Both the position numbers and the translations under genes were made by a program. Positions 1 to 7,417 of a DNA stretch of 64,000 nt are shown here, piece by piece; position 1 is the stretch's first letter; each line of letters begins with the position of its first letter. This DNA comes from Gemmobacter caeni. Its GTDB lineage: Bacteria; Pseudomonadota; Alphaproteobacteria; Rhodobacterales; Rhodobacteraceae. The stretch lies in contig NZ_QBKP01000001.1 of NCBI RefSeq assembly GCF_003054195.1, forward strand, positions 186,001 through 250,000. Direction: 5' to 3'. The notes under the pieces are model-generated. The model made no database searches. It was given only the letters and a program-made list of their open reading frames with translations, and was not told where the DNA came from.

Positions 1-368
1 ACCTCCATTCCGATCCAGCCTTCGGAGGCGATGCGCGCGGCCATCCGCGCCGCTGTATCGCCCGGCTGGCCCAGATCCTCCAGCCAGACCGCGACACCCA
101 GCATCATGCGGTAATATTGCGGGTGAAAGGCAAGCTGATCCTCCAGCCCGTCATGGAAAGGCTGGTAGACCGCAAGCGCTGCCTCGGGCACATCGTGGTT
201 CAGCGCCGAAAGGATCATCAGAAGTTCGGCATTTTCCTTCAGCCACCACGCATCGCCCTGGCGCCTGCGCCCGGTGGCAAAGCCCGACAGCAGTGAAACA
301 AGCCCGCCGGTTGCGCCCATGGCAGGACGGGCCGCGCGACGCGCGGCGAAACTCACGATGTTGGTCAT
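1..368 (-). CDS. Hypothetical protein, 3' end cut by the window edge
   Basis: The minus-strand frame starts at the ATG at 368-366, behind a GGAGAGGG ribosome-binding sequence, and runs off the window start after about 122 codons without a stop. The visible protein begins MTNIVSFAARRAAR, has a short glycine/serine-rich stretch and then a helical, tryptophan-rich segment (DAWWLKENAE, VAVWLEDLG). No catalytic motif or membrane helix is obvious. It lies directly downstream of the LMPCSN-repeat gene on the same strand, with a hairpin between them, so the two may be cotranscribed. I do not recognise the family; a Rhodobacteraceae-restricted domain of unknown function is the likeliest label. Confidence 0.7.
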   Translation of the reverse strand, partial: MTNIVSFAARRAARPAMGATGGLVSLLSGFATGRRRQGDAWWLKENAELLMILSALNHDVPEAALAVYQPFHDGLEDQLAFHPQYYRMMLGVAVWLEDLGQPGDTAARMAARIASEGWIGME

Positions 369-399
369 TGGCCCTCTCCGGCAGATTGCCCGGCAGGAA

Positions 400-439
400 A
401 GCCCCCCTTTGGCGCCGGGCCCGGGCGAAAAGGGGGGCT
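400..439 (-). terminator. Hairpin between repeat-peptide gene and downstream gene
   Basis: An 11-bp perfect inverted repeat (400-410 with 429-439, core GCCCCCC/GGGGGGC) follows the repeat-peptide gene. On the minus strand it is followed by only three T residues. It could be a weak terminator or attenuator that sets the ratio of the small protein to the downstream gene. Confidence 0.5.
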
Positions 440-445
440 GTCAGA

Positions 446-700
446 TCAGTTGGAGCAGGGCATCAGCGCGACGCCGGCGCCTGCAACCATGGTCTCGCCT
501 TCGATGTTCGAGCAGGGCATCAGATCGGCGGCCACGCCGGTTTCGATGTTCGACGCCGGCATCAGCGCCACGCCGCCGCCCAGGATCATCTCGGTGCCCT
601 CGATGTTCGAGCAGGGCATCAGATCGGCGCCAAGACCCATGGTCATGTCCGCCACATCGGCCGCTTCGGTGACTTCGACGAATTTACGCAGTGCGCTCAT
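446..700 (-). CDS. Small protein of tandem LMP(C/A)SN repeats
   Basis: This 84-residue protein starts at the ATG at 700-698, behind a GGGGG sequence; a longer in-frame start at 778 lacks such a site. After a roughly 22-residue leader (MSALRKFVEVTEAADVADMT) it consists of four copies of a unit built on A-x-LMPCSNIE. The units alternate between a longer form (LMPCSNIEG plus about 8 residues) and a shorter one, and the protein ends at LMPCSN. Copies 1, 3 and 4 keep the cysteine; copy 2 has alanine. There is no signal peptide or membrane helix. Evenly spaced Cys-Ser-Asn motifs behind a leader would fit a modified peptide precursor or a scaffold, but this is only an analogy. I know no characterised homologue. 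Confidence 0.75.
   Translation of the reverse strand: MSALRKFVEVTEAADVADMTMGLGADLMPCSNIEGTEMILGGGVALMPASNIETGVAADLMPCSNIEGETMVAGAGVALMPCSN
501..629. repeat. Exact 30-bp direct repeat inside the repeat-peptide gene
   Basis: The 30 bases at 501-530 recur identically at 600-629, encoding the two long LMPCSNIE units. Identity at the nucleotide level implies recent duplication or gene conversion within the gene. Confidence 0.9.
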
Positions 701-787
701 GATAAACCCCCGTGGTTCGAGCAGTGTTTGCCCCCTGAGCCTTGCACCTAGTAATTGATTTTTCAAAGAAAATTGCATTCACAGGTT

Positions 788-948
788 GTATCCAGCCTTA
801 TCCACATGCCGGGCTGGCAACAACTATCGGATAGAGTTAACCAATTGGGCGAAATTATGACTTATCCACGCGTCAGTCTCATGCGAACAATCCACAGCCC
901 CGGCCGGAAAGCATGATTCGCGAATATTAACAAAGCCTTAATTCCACA
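788..948 (+). promoter_or_regulatory. Cluster of DnaA-box-like sites in an AT-rich gap
   Basis: The 350-bp gap 701-1050 separates the divergent repeat-peptide and xth genes. It holds a perfect DnaA box TTATCCACA at 798-806, a one-mismatch TTATCCACG at 862-870, and weaker matches at 888-896 (CAATCCACA) and 940-948 (AATTCCACA), all in the same direction. The first box sits in the loop of a CCAGCC/GGCTGG inverted repeat (792-797, 812-817). The stretch 750-790 and the stretch around 915-945 are AT-rich for this genome. Either DnaA-controlled promoters or a replication-origin-like site could explain this; the sequence alone cannot decide. Confidence 0.45.
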
Positions 949-1050
949 GCATTTCCGAGCGGCACTCCCGGCGCACCGCATCGGGGTTGCGGTCTGTCCC
1001 CTCGCGGGCGATAGAGGTCTGGCCAGATGTCCGACAGAAGCGGAGAGCCG

Positions 1051-1860
1051 ATGAAACTCGCAACTTTCAACATCAACGGGATCAAGGCCCGGATCGAGGC
1101 CCTGCCCCGCTGGCTGGACAGCGCCCGCCCCGATGTCGTGGCCTTGCAGGAAATCAAGTCGGTCGACGAAGGCTTTCCGCGCGCCCTGTTCGAGGACATG
1201 GGATACCGCGTCGAAACCCACGGGCAGAAAAGCTTCAACGGTGTCGCCCTGCTGTCGCGCCTGCCGCTGGAAGATGTGACACGCGGTCTGCCCGGCGCGC
1301 CCGAAGACGAACAGGCCCGCTGGATCGAGGCGAGCGTGATCGGCGAGAAACGCGCCGTCCGGTTCTGCGGGCTGTATCTGCCGAACGGCAACCCCGTCAG
1401 CTTCGGCCCCGATGGCGCCCCTGAGGCCGAGGGGAAATACGGCTACAAGCTCTCGTGGATGGCGCGCATGCGCCAGCGCGCGACCGAACTTCTGGCGACG
1501 GAAGAGCCGATGGTGATGGCCGGTGACTACAACATCATCCCGCAGCCCGAGGATGCGGCGCGTCCCGAGACCTGGACCAAGGATGCGCTGTTCCTGCCCG
1601 AAAGCCGCGCGGCCTTCCGCCGGATCGTGAATCTCGGTTTCACTGATGCGTTCCGGGCGCGGGTAACCGGCCCGGGCCATTACAGTTTCTGGGATTATCA
1701 GGCGGGCGCATGGGAACGGAACAACGGCATCCGCATTGACCACTTGCTCCTCTCTCCGCAGGCGGCAGATCTGTTGCGTGACGTGCAGATCGACCGGGCG
1801 GTGCGGGGCGGCGAAAAACCCTCCGATCACGTCCCGGTCTGGATCGACCTCGACGCCTGA
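1051..1860 (+). CDS. xth: Exodeoxyribonuclease III
   Basis: The 269-residue product removes 3' blocks and incises at abasic sites in base-excision repair. It has the full exonuclease-endonuclease-phosphatase fold signature: NINGIKAR near residue 7, LQEIK (metal-binding Glu), FNGVALLSR, the GDYNIIP active-site loop, NGIRIDHLLLS and a C-terminal SDHVPVW with the catalytic Asp-His. The length is normal for the family. I chose the ATG at 1051, which follows CGGAGAG, over an upstream ATG at 1027 that would add eight unconserved residues. The SLC13 permease gene follows after 21 bp and may share the transcript. Confidence 0.93.
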   Translation: MKLATFNINGIKARIEALPRWLDSARPDVVALQEIKSVDEGFPRALFEDMGYRVETHGQKSFNGVALLSRLPLEDVTRGLPGAPEDEQARWIEASVIGEKRAVRFCGLYLPNGNPVSFGPDGAPEAEGKYGYKLSWMARMRQRATELLATEEPMVMAGDYNIIPQPEDAARPETWTKDALFLPESRAAFRRIVNLGFTDAFRARVTGPGHYSFWDYQAGAWERNNGIRIDHLLLSPQAADLLRDVQIDRAVRGGEKPSDHVPVWIDLDA

Positions 1861-1881
1861 TCCCCCGGAACAGGAGCTGCG

Positions 1882-3672
1882 ATGACCACGGACCAAGGGC
1901 TCAGCCTGCTTCTGATCTGCGCCACCGTTCTGTTGTTCCTCAGCGGGCGCCTGCGGCATGACATCGTGGCGCTGTCCGCCCTGATTGCTGCCGTGACCGT
2001 CGGTCTGGTTCCGGCAGACAGGGCCTTCGACGGCTTCGCGCAGCCTGCCGTGATCACCGTGGCCTGCGTTCTGGTGCTGAGCCGGGCCTTGCAGGTTTCG
2101 GGGGCTGTCGACTGGCTCGCGCGGAACGCGCTGCCATCTTCGGGCGGGCCGGTGCGCACGCTCCTGACGCTCTGCGGGCTGGGCGCGTTTCTCTCGGCCT
2201 TCATGAACAACGTCGGCGCATTGGCGCTGCTGATGCCTGTCGCGCTTCAGATCGCACCGCGTGCGGGGCTGACCGCGGGTCAGGCGCTCATGCCGCTGGC
2301 TTTCGGCACGGTTCTGGGCGGGACCGTCACGCTGATTGGCACGCCGCCCAACCTGATCGTCGCGGGTTTTCGTGCACGCTCGGGCGAGGCACCTTTTGCC
2401 ATGTTCGATTTCACCCCCGTCGGTCTGGCGGTCACACTGGCCGGACTTGCCTTCATCACGCTGGTCGGCTGGCGGCTGGTGCCGAAACGACAGGGCAGCA
2501 CCGGCGAGGATTTCGATACCGGCGCCTATATGGCAGAGCTGACCGTCCCGCCCGAGGCTGCGGCCATCGGCATGACGCTGGCAGAGATCGAGGCGAAGCT
2601 GGCAGAGGCCGGAGGCCAGATCGTCGCGATGGAGCGGCGCGGCACCTGGCTGACCGCACCGCGCGCCAGCCGCAAGGTGATCGAGGGCGACCTGCTGGTG
2701 ATGGAGGCCGATCTTGCCACGCTGATCGAGGCGGCACAGCCGCTGGGTCTGAAGCTGGCGGAACGCGATCCCGAACAGGAAAGCCGCCGCAACGATGAGG
2801 TTCTGCTGCGCGAATATGTGGTGCGGCCTGACAGTGCCCTGGCAGGATCGACCCCCGCCGACCTTGGCCTGCGCTCGCGCTATGGCATCAACCTGCTTGC
2901 CGTCGCGCGCAGTGGCCAGCGTGCCGCGACCCGGCTGCGGGAATGGCGCATCCGGGCGGGGGATGTGCTGCTGCTTCAGGGACAGGCCGAGGCACTTTCA
3001 GGCTTCAGCGCCCATGCGGGCTTCATTCCGCTGGCCGAGCGTGATCTGCATCTGCCGCGCCCGCGTCAGGCGCTGCTTGCCTCGGGCATCATGGCGGCGG
3101 CGGTTGCGGCAGCGGCACTGGGTTTTGCCCCGCCCGCCATCGCCTTTACCTGCGGCATGCTGGCGGTGATGATCACCCGCCTCGTGCCGCTGTCCGATGT
3201 CTATGACAGCATCGACTGGTCAGTCATCGTGCTGCTGGCGGCAATGATGCCGGTCGCCGATGCGATGGAAAGCTCGGGCGCGGCAAAGCTGGTTGCGGAA
3301 ACCCTGATGACCCATGTGGCGCAGGGCAATGCGGTTGTCGCACTGGGCCTGATCCTTGTCGTGACCATGACGCTGTCGGATGTGATGAACAACGCGGCCA
3401 CCGCAGCCGTCATGTGCCCTATCACCCTCGGAGCGGCCAGCGCGCTGTCGGTGAATCCCGATGCCTTTCTGATGGCGGTGGCCATCGGCGCGTCCTGTTC
3501 CTTCCTCACGCCCATCGGCCATCAGAACAACACCCTGATCCTTGGCCCCGGCGGATTCCGCTTTGGCGACTACTGGCGGCTGGGCCTGCCGCTGGAGGCG
3601 GTGGTGGCCGCCGTGGCGATTCCGGTCATCCTCTGGGTCTTTCCGCTTCAGGCGGTCGCGTCGAACCCGTGA
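1882..3672 (+). CDS. SLC13-family permease with two internal RCK_C domains
   Basis: A 596-residue inner-membrane transporter of the ion transporter superfamily (divalent anion:sodium symporter type). The N-terminal half holds several membrane helices with FMNNVGALALLMP and IGTPPNLIV, the hairpin motifs typical of this family. The middle (about residues 210-380) is hydrophilic and looks like two TrkA_C/RCK_C repeats. The C-terminal half repeats the core (SDVMNNAATAAVM, PIGHQNNTLI). The substrate cannot be read from the sequence; sulfate, dicarboxylates and other anions are known for relatives. The 3' end overlaps the convergent monooxygenase gene by 25 bp. Confidence 0.88.
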   Translation: MTTDQGLSLLLICATVLLFLSGRLRHDIVALSALIAAVTVGLVPADRAFDGFAQPAVITVACVLVLSRALQVSGAVDWLARNALPSSGGPVRTLLTLCGLGAFLSAFMNNVGALALLMPVALQIAPRAGLTAGQALMPLAFGTVLGGTVTLIGTPPNLIVAGFRARSGEAPFAMFDFTPVGLAVTLAGLAFITLVGWRLVPKRQGSTGEDFDTGAYMAELTVPPEAAAIGMTLAEIEAKLAEAGGQIVAMERRGTWLTAPRASRKVIEGDLLVMEADLATLIEAAQPLGLKLAERDPEQESRRNDEVLLREYVVRPDSALAGSTPADLGLRSRYGINLLAVARSGQRAATRLREWRIRAGDVLLLQGQAEALSGFSAHAGFIPLAERDLHLPRPRQALLASGIMAAAVAAAALGFAPPAIAFTCGMLAVMITRLVPLSDVYDSIDWSVIVLLAAMMPVADAMESSGAAKLVAETLMTHVAQGNAVVALGLILVVTMTLSDVMNNAATAAVMCPITLGAASALSVNPDAFLMAVAIGASCSFLTPIGHQNNTLILGPGGFRFGDYWRLGLPLEAVVAAVAIPVILWVFPLQAVASNP

Positions 3673-4832
3673 ACCCAGTCATAGCGGGCCAGCCCCGCAC
3701 CCGGTGCCACCCTGCCGCCGATCCTGAGGCCAAGATGCGCCACCTCGCGCACCACGCCCCGCAGGTGATAGGCGCGGGCATTGCTGTTCGCTGCCGCAAC
3801 GATCTTCGCACAGCGCGGGGCGCGGGCGGCGGTATAGGCCGCCAGCGCAGTTTCACCCGGCCCGTGCCGGTCCAGCAGATCGGCCAGCACCCAGGCATCC
3901 TCCAGCGCCATATTGGCGCCCTGCGCCAGAAACGGCAGCGTCGGATGCGCCGCATCCCCCAGAATGGCGGCAAACCCGGCAGGCAGCACCCTGCCCCAGC
4001 TTTCGGCCACCGGATGCCGGAACAGCCCCCAGAGCCACAGATCCTCCACCCTGTCCAGCCAGCCGCGCACGCGCGGGCCGAATTCCTCGAACGCCAGACG
4101 CAGCGCCAGCGGGTCGTCACGCAGGTTCCAGCCCTCGTCGACCCAGCGGTTCCGTTCTTCCACCGCCACGATATTACGCAGCCGCCCGCCGCGCAGCGGA
4201 TAGCTGACCAGATGCCGCCCCGCGCCCATATGCACCTCGGCCACCGGCGCGGTGTCGGTGGTTTCGGGGATTACCGCCCGCCAGGCCACCTGCCGGGTAA
4301 AGAACGGCGCCACCACGCCGGTCAGTGCCGCGCGCAGGCGGGAATGCAGCCCGTCCGCCCCGATCAACAGGGCAGGCCGCAGTTCGACGCCCTGCGCCGT
4401 CATCAGGCTGGGCTGATCGCCGGACAGATCCACCTTCTCGATCTTCTGAAGCAGGCGGATCTGCACCCCGGCCACCCGTGCGGCAGCCGCCAGCAGCTCG
4501 ATCAGGTCGGCCCGGTGCGTCAGATGCCAAGACAGACCGGGCCGCAGCCGCGCCAGATCCATCCGCAGGATGGTGCCACCACCATAGCCGTCACGCAGTT
4601 CCACCGCCTGCGCCTGTGGCGCCACCGCAGCCAGCGCCTCGCCCAGACCCAGCGCGCGCAGCACGGCCACGCCGTTGGGGGTGATCTGCAATCCGGCACC
4701 GACCTCGCGGATCGCTTCGGCCTGTTCCAGCACGGTGACGCTGGCCCCGCGCCGCGCCAGCGCAACGGCCAGCGCAAGCCCCGCGACACCCGCCCCCAGA
4801 ACCGTGATCTCGGTGCCGTTCAGCCGTCCCAT
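3648..4832 (-). CDS. FAD-dependent aromatic-ring monooxygenase (salicylate hydroxylase-like)
   Basis: A group A flavoprotein monooxygenase of 394 residues from the ATG at 4832, which follows GGGGGA; an ATG five codons upstream (4847) has no ribosome-binding sequence. It has the N-terminal dinucleotide fold (VLGAGVAGLALA), the DG motif (IGADGLHSRLR) and the GD motif (ILGDAAHPTLPFLAQGANMA). These mark NAD(P)H- and FAD-dependent hydroxylases of phenolic acids. The substrate is unknown and no other aromatic-catabolism gene is adjacent. A terminator for dksA lies just upstream, so expression probably needs a promoter between 4833 and 4921 or readthrough. The stop codon lies inside the convergent permease gene. 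Confidence 0.85.
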   Translation of the reverse strand: MGRLNGTEITVLGAGVAGLALAVALARRGASVTVLEQAEAIREVGAGLQITPNGVAVLRALGLGEALAAVAPQAQAVELRDGYGGGTILRMDLARLRPGLSWHLTHRADLIELLAAAARVAGVQIRLLQKIEKVDLSGDQPSLMTAQGVELRPALLIGADGLHSRLRAALTGVVAPFFTRQVAWRAVIPETTDTAPVAEVHMGAGRHLVSYPLRGGRLRNIVAVEERNRWVDEGWNLRDDPLALRLAFEEFGPRVRGWLDRVEDLWLWGLFRHPVAESWGRVLPAGFAAILGDAAHPTLPFLAQGANMALEDAWVLADLLDRHGPGETALAAYTAARAPRCAKIVAAANSNARAYHLRGVVREVAHLGLRIGGRVAPGAGLARYDWVHGFDATA

Positions 4833-4849
4833 CCATCCCCCGAACATGC

Positions 4850-4873
4850 AAAAGCCGGACCTGAGGGTCCGGC
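4850..4873 (-). terminator. Rho-independent terminator of dksA
   Basis: An 8-bp perfect stem (GCCGGACC with GGTCCGGC) with a 4-base loop is followed on the minus strand by TTTT. It lies 49 bp beyond the dksA stop codon. Confidence 0.85.
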
Positions 4874-4921
4874 CTCACACTGCCGTTCCGCCCGCGCCAC
4901 CGCAAGCGGCAGCGGCTGCGT

Positions 4922-5344
4922 TCAGTCGTCGCGGTGAACCTTTTCGCGACGCTCGTGCTTTTCCTGCGCTTCCAGCGTCATGGTCGCAATGGGGCGGGCG
5001 TCCAGCCGCTTGAGGCTGATCGGCTCGCCCGTCATCTCGCAATATCCGTATTCGCCATTTTCGATCCGGCGCAGCGCCGCGTCGATCTTGGAGATCAGCT
5101 TGCGCTGCCGGTCGCGGGTCCGCAGTTCCAGCGCCCGGTCGGTTTCCTCGCTGGCGCGATCCGCCAGATCGGGAACGTTGCGCGCGCTTTCTGTCAGGTT
5201 GTCCAGCGTCTCGGCACTCTGATCCAGAAGCTCCTGCTTCCAGACCAGAAGCTTGCGGCGGAAATATTCCAGTTGCCGTTCATTCATGAACGGCTCGTCC
5301 TCCGCGGGGCGGTAATCGTCGGGGAGAAACATCTCTGCCTTCAT
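4922..5344 (-). CDS. dksA: RNA polymerase-binding transcription factor DksA, one-cysteine type
   Basis: A 140-residue regulator that binds the RNA polymerase secondary channel and acts with ppGpp. The coiled coil spans about residues 22-98 and keeps the tip motif DLADRA with both aspartates (D59, D62). The C-terminal globular part carries one cysteine (C102 in GYCEMTGEPIS) where the E. coli protein has a four-cysteine zinc site. Rhodobacter DksA proteins are known to have this reduced form and to work without the full zinc finger. The ATG at 5344 follows GGAG; the frame stays open to 5443 but the extra residues look like noise. A clear terminator follows. Confidence 0.92.
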   Translation of the reverse strand: MKAEMFLPDDYRPAEDEPFMNERQLEYFRRKLLVWKQELLDQSAETLDNLTESARNVPDLADRASEETDRALELRTRDRQRKLISKIDAALRRIENGEYGYCEMTGEPISLKRLDARPIATMTLEAQEKHERREKVHRDD

Positions 5345-5676
5345 CGCAGCACTCCACATAGGCGATCTGCGCCGGATTCGGCCGACCAAGGCCGGAAGGC
5401 GCGTCGTGTGCGCCCTCGTAACGGAAGCGTCAGGCATTGTCACTAGCCGTTGCGCCGATTTGGCGGCGGGACGGCACGCTTGTTAACGATTTGCAGGCGG
5501 CGGACAGCGGGACCACCTGATTTCCGTCCCGGACTACAAGAAATATGGCGCGCGCCCCCAAGCTCTTCTGTCTATTGTGCCGCCCTGTGCTAGACATCGG
5601 CCAAGGCTTTTCCCGCGGGCCCTGAGTTTCCTCATGCGGGATACACCAAATCACCTTTCCTCCAGCGGACCCGGAC
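5345..5676. other. Gap between divergent dksA and secreted-protein gene
   Basis: These 332 bp must hold both outward promoters. Two small stems (5379-5383 with 5090-type spacing to 5390-5394, and 5398-5402 with 5410-5414) lie just upstream of dksA and could structure its leader. I see no protein frame with a ribosome-binding site, no tRNA and no strong promoter consensus. Confidence 0.5.
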
Positions 5677-6198
5677 ATGATGCCCAAGATCCATTTCCTG
5701 TGCGCCGTGCTTGCCCTGACGGCAGCACCCGCCCTCGCCGAAACCCCCGATTATTCCGCAGGCGGCGGCAAGGTCTACGCCTCGGTCCGGGGCTGGACCG
5801 TCGTGCAAAGCGACCGCTACGGATGTTCAGCCTATCCCGAGGCCATGCCCATCGTCTTCAACACCCCGCCCGCAGGCGGCTGGCAACTGATCTTCCCCTA
5901 CAGCACTTCGGGCGGAGAAGGCACATTCGCGGGTTCCATCGACGTCGACAAGTCCAGCTTCACGGAAGAGTATTACGGCGATGGCGAGTGGATGTATTCA
6001 TCCTTCCCACTGAACATGCGCAAGGCGGCAGCCGCCGGAAGCCGTATCTATGCCAATATCGGCCCGGCGGTCGCGGATGTCGGTCTGGACGGCGCCACCG
6101 CTGCCATGCTGAAGGTCGAGGAATGCTGGCAGAACCTGACGGGGTGGAGCACCGCCACATCAAGCCGCGCCGGAACCTTCGCCCTGTCGGGCGACTGA
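5677..6198 (+). CDS. Secreted hypothetical protein
   Basis: The 173-residue protein has a clear Sec signal peptide, MMPKIHFLCAVLALTAAPALA, with cleavage after A21, so it is periplasmic or outer-surface. The mature part is rich in Gly, Tyr and Ser and has two cysteines (YGCSAYPEA and EECWQNL) that could form a disulfide. No enzymatic motif is visible and I do not recognise the family. The second Met is an equally possible start. It is 79 bp upstream of moxR in the same direction and may be cotranscribed, although the two products have no evident link. Confidence 0.75.
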   Translation: MMPKIHFLCAVLALTAAPALAETPDYSAGGGKVYASVRGWTVVQSDRYGCSAYPEAMPIVFNTPPAGGWQLIFPYSTSGGEGTFAGSIDVDKSSFTEEYYGDGEWMYSSFPLNMRKAAAAGSRIYANIGPAVADVGLDGATAAMLKVEECWQNLTGWSTATSSRAGTFALSGD

Positions 6199-6277
6199 AC
6201 TGCCGCCCCTGCCCTTGCCCTCGTCGGCCCGAGGGCTTACCCCTCGGTCCGGTATCCGCTTCACGAAGGACAGTCCC

Positions 6278-7117
6278 ATGCGTTTCGACGGCACCGCCGA
6301 TTATGTCGCGCCCCCCGATCTGGTCGTCGCGGTCAATGCGGCGGTGGCGCTGCAACGCCCGCTGCTGGTGAAGGGCGAGCCCGGAACCGGCAAGACCGAA
6401 CTGGCGCGGCAGGCGGCCACTGCGCTGGGTCTGCCCTTCATGGAATGGAACATCAAGTCCACCACCAAGGCGCAGCAGGGGCTTTACGAATACGATGCCG
6501 TCTCGCGCCTGCGCGACAGCCAGCTTGGGGACGAGCGCGTCCATGACGTGAAGAACTATATCCGCAAGGGCAAGCTCTGGCAGGCGTTCGAGGCCGGAGG
6601 GCGCGTGGTTCTGCTGATCGACGAGATCGACAAGGCCGACATCGAATTTCCGAATGATCTGCTGCAAGAGCTCGACCGGATGGAGTTCCACGTCTACGAG
6701 ACGGGCGAGACGATCCGCGCGCAGCATCGCCCCGTGGTCATCATCACCTCGAACAATGAAAAGGAACTGCCCGACGCGTTTCTGCGCCGCTGTTTCTTCC
6801 ACTACATCCGCTTCCCCGAAATCGACACCTTGCGCGCCATCGTCAACGTGCATTTCCCCGGCATCAAGGAGGCACTGCTGACCACCGCGCTGACGCAGTT
6901 CTACGAAATCCGCGAAACGCCGGGACTGAAGAAAAAACCTTCCACCTCGGAAGTGCTGGACTGGCTGAAGCTCCTGCTGGCCGAGGATCTGGGCCCCGAG
7001 GATCTGAAGCGCGACGGGCGCAACCTGCTGCCGCGCCTGCATGGGGCACTGCTGAAGAACGAACAGGACGTTCATCTTTTCGAAAGACTCGCCTTTATGG
7101 CGAGGGGGCGAGGCTGA
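6278..7117 (+). CDS. MoxR-family AAA+ ATPase
   Basis: A 279-residue MoxR-type chaperone ATPase. Walker A is GEPGTGKTE (residues 33-41), Walker B is LLIDEIDKAD (about 112-121), and sensor 1 is in IITSNNEKELPD (about 155) followed by the arginine finger region FLRRC. MoxR ATPases normally remodel or load metal centres together with a von Willebrand partner. The matching CoxE-type protein is encoded at 9571-10752, separated by the candidate RNA, a DUF2927 lipoprotein gene and a 54-residue membrane protein gene. The ATG at 6278 follows GAAGGA; the frame is open from 6215 but the upstream residues do not belong to the family. The target enzyme is unknown. Confidence 0.9.
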   Translation: MRFDGTADYVAPPDLVVAVNAAVALQRPLLVKGEPGTGKTELARQAATALGLPFMEWNIKSTTKAQQGLYEYDAVSRLRDSQLGDERVHDVKNYIRKGKLWQAFEAGGRVVLLIDEIDKADIEFPNDLLQELDRMEFHVYETGETIRAQHRPVVIITSNNEKELPDAFLRRCFFHYIRFPEIDTLRAIVNVHFPGIKEALLTTALTQFYEIRETPGLKKKPSTSEVLDWLKLLLAEDLGPEDLKRDGRNLLPRLHGALLKNEQDVHLFERLAFMARGRG

Positions 7118-7130
7118 TCCGCGACAAAAA

Positions 7131-7166
7131 TGCGGGGCCTGTGGATAGTTTCAACAACGCCCCGCA
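7131..7166 (+). terminator. Hairpin after moxR
   Basis: An 8-bp perfect stem (TGCGGGGC at 7131-7138, GCCCCGCA at 7159-7166) with a 20-base loop lies 14 bp after the moxR stop. There is no T-tract, so it may be a 3'-end stabiliser rather than an intrinsic terminator. The loop contains TGTGGATAG, one base from a DnaA box. Confidence 0.4.
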
Positions 7167-7212
7167 AACCCTTGCCCAACCGCAAGAATCAGCGCCATAG
7201 ATTCGCCGTTTC

Positions 7213-7347
7213 CGCCACAATCACGCCACAATTAAGCCAATTTCACCCCACTAGCGCCACAATTAAAGAAACATTCTGAAATATTACGTGATAACCGCAT
7301 CGCAAATCTGGCGCGCGGTCCTCACGCGACCGCGATGGATTGTGGCG
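7213..7347 (+). promoter_or_regulatory. Four copies of a CGCCACAAT box upstream of the candidate RNA
   Basis: The nonamer CGCCACAAT occurs at 7213-7221, 7224-7232 and 7255-7263 in the same direction and once inverted (ATTGTGGCG) at 7339-7347. Two of the copies continue as CACAATTAA. All lie in the AT-richer stretch before the TTGACA element at 7384. Repeated boxes at this density suggest binding sites for a regulator that I cannot name. Confidence 0.5.
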
Positions 7348-7383
7348 CGCCCTAATGCCGTCACGCCCCAGGATTTCCCGAGA

Positions 7384-7412
7384 TTGACATAAATCGGCCC
7401 CGGTGCAGACAC
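7384..7412 (+). promoter_or_regulatory. Candidate promoter of the structured RNA / DUF2927 transcript
   Basis: A perfect -35 element TTGACA (7384-7389) is followed after 17 bp by a poor -10 (AGACAC, 7407-7412). A start near 7418 would put the first base at the beginning of a perfect 9-bp hairpin, an arrangement seen in stable RNAs. The weak -10 is the main doubt. Confidence 0.45.
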
Positions 7413-7417
7413 TCTGC

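Noticed and set aside
5345-5443. Longer N-terminus for DksA
   Set aside because: The added residues resemble noise. MKAEMFLPDDYRP is the standard Rhodobacter start and has its own GGAG site.
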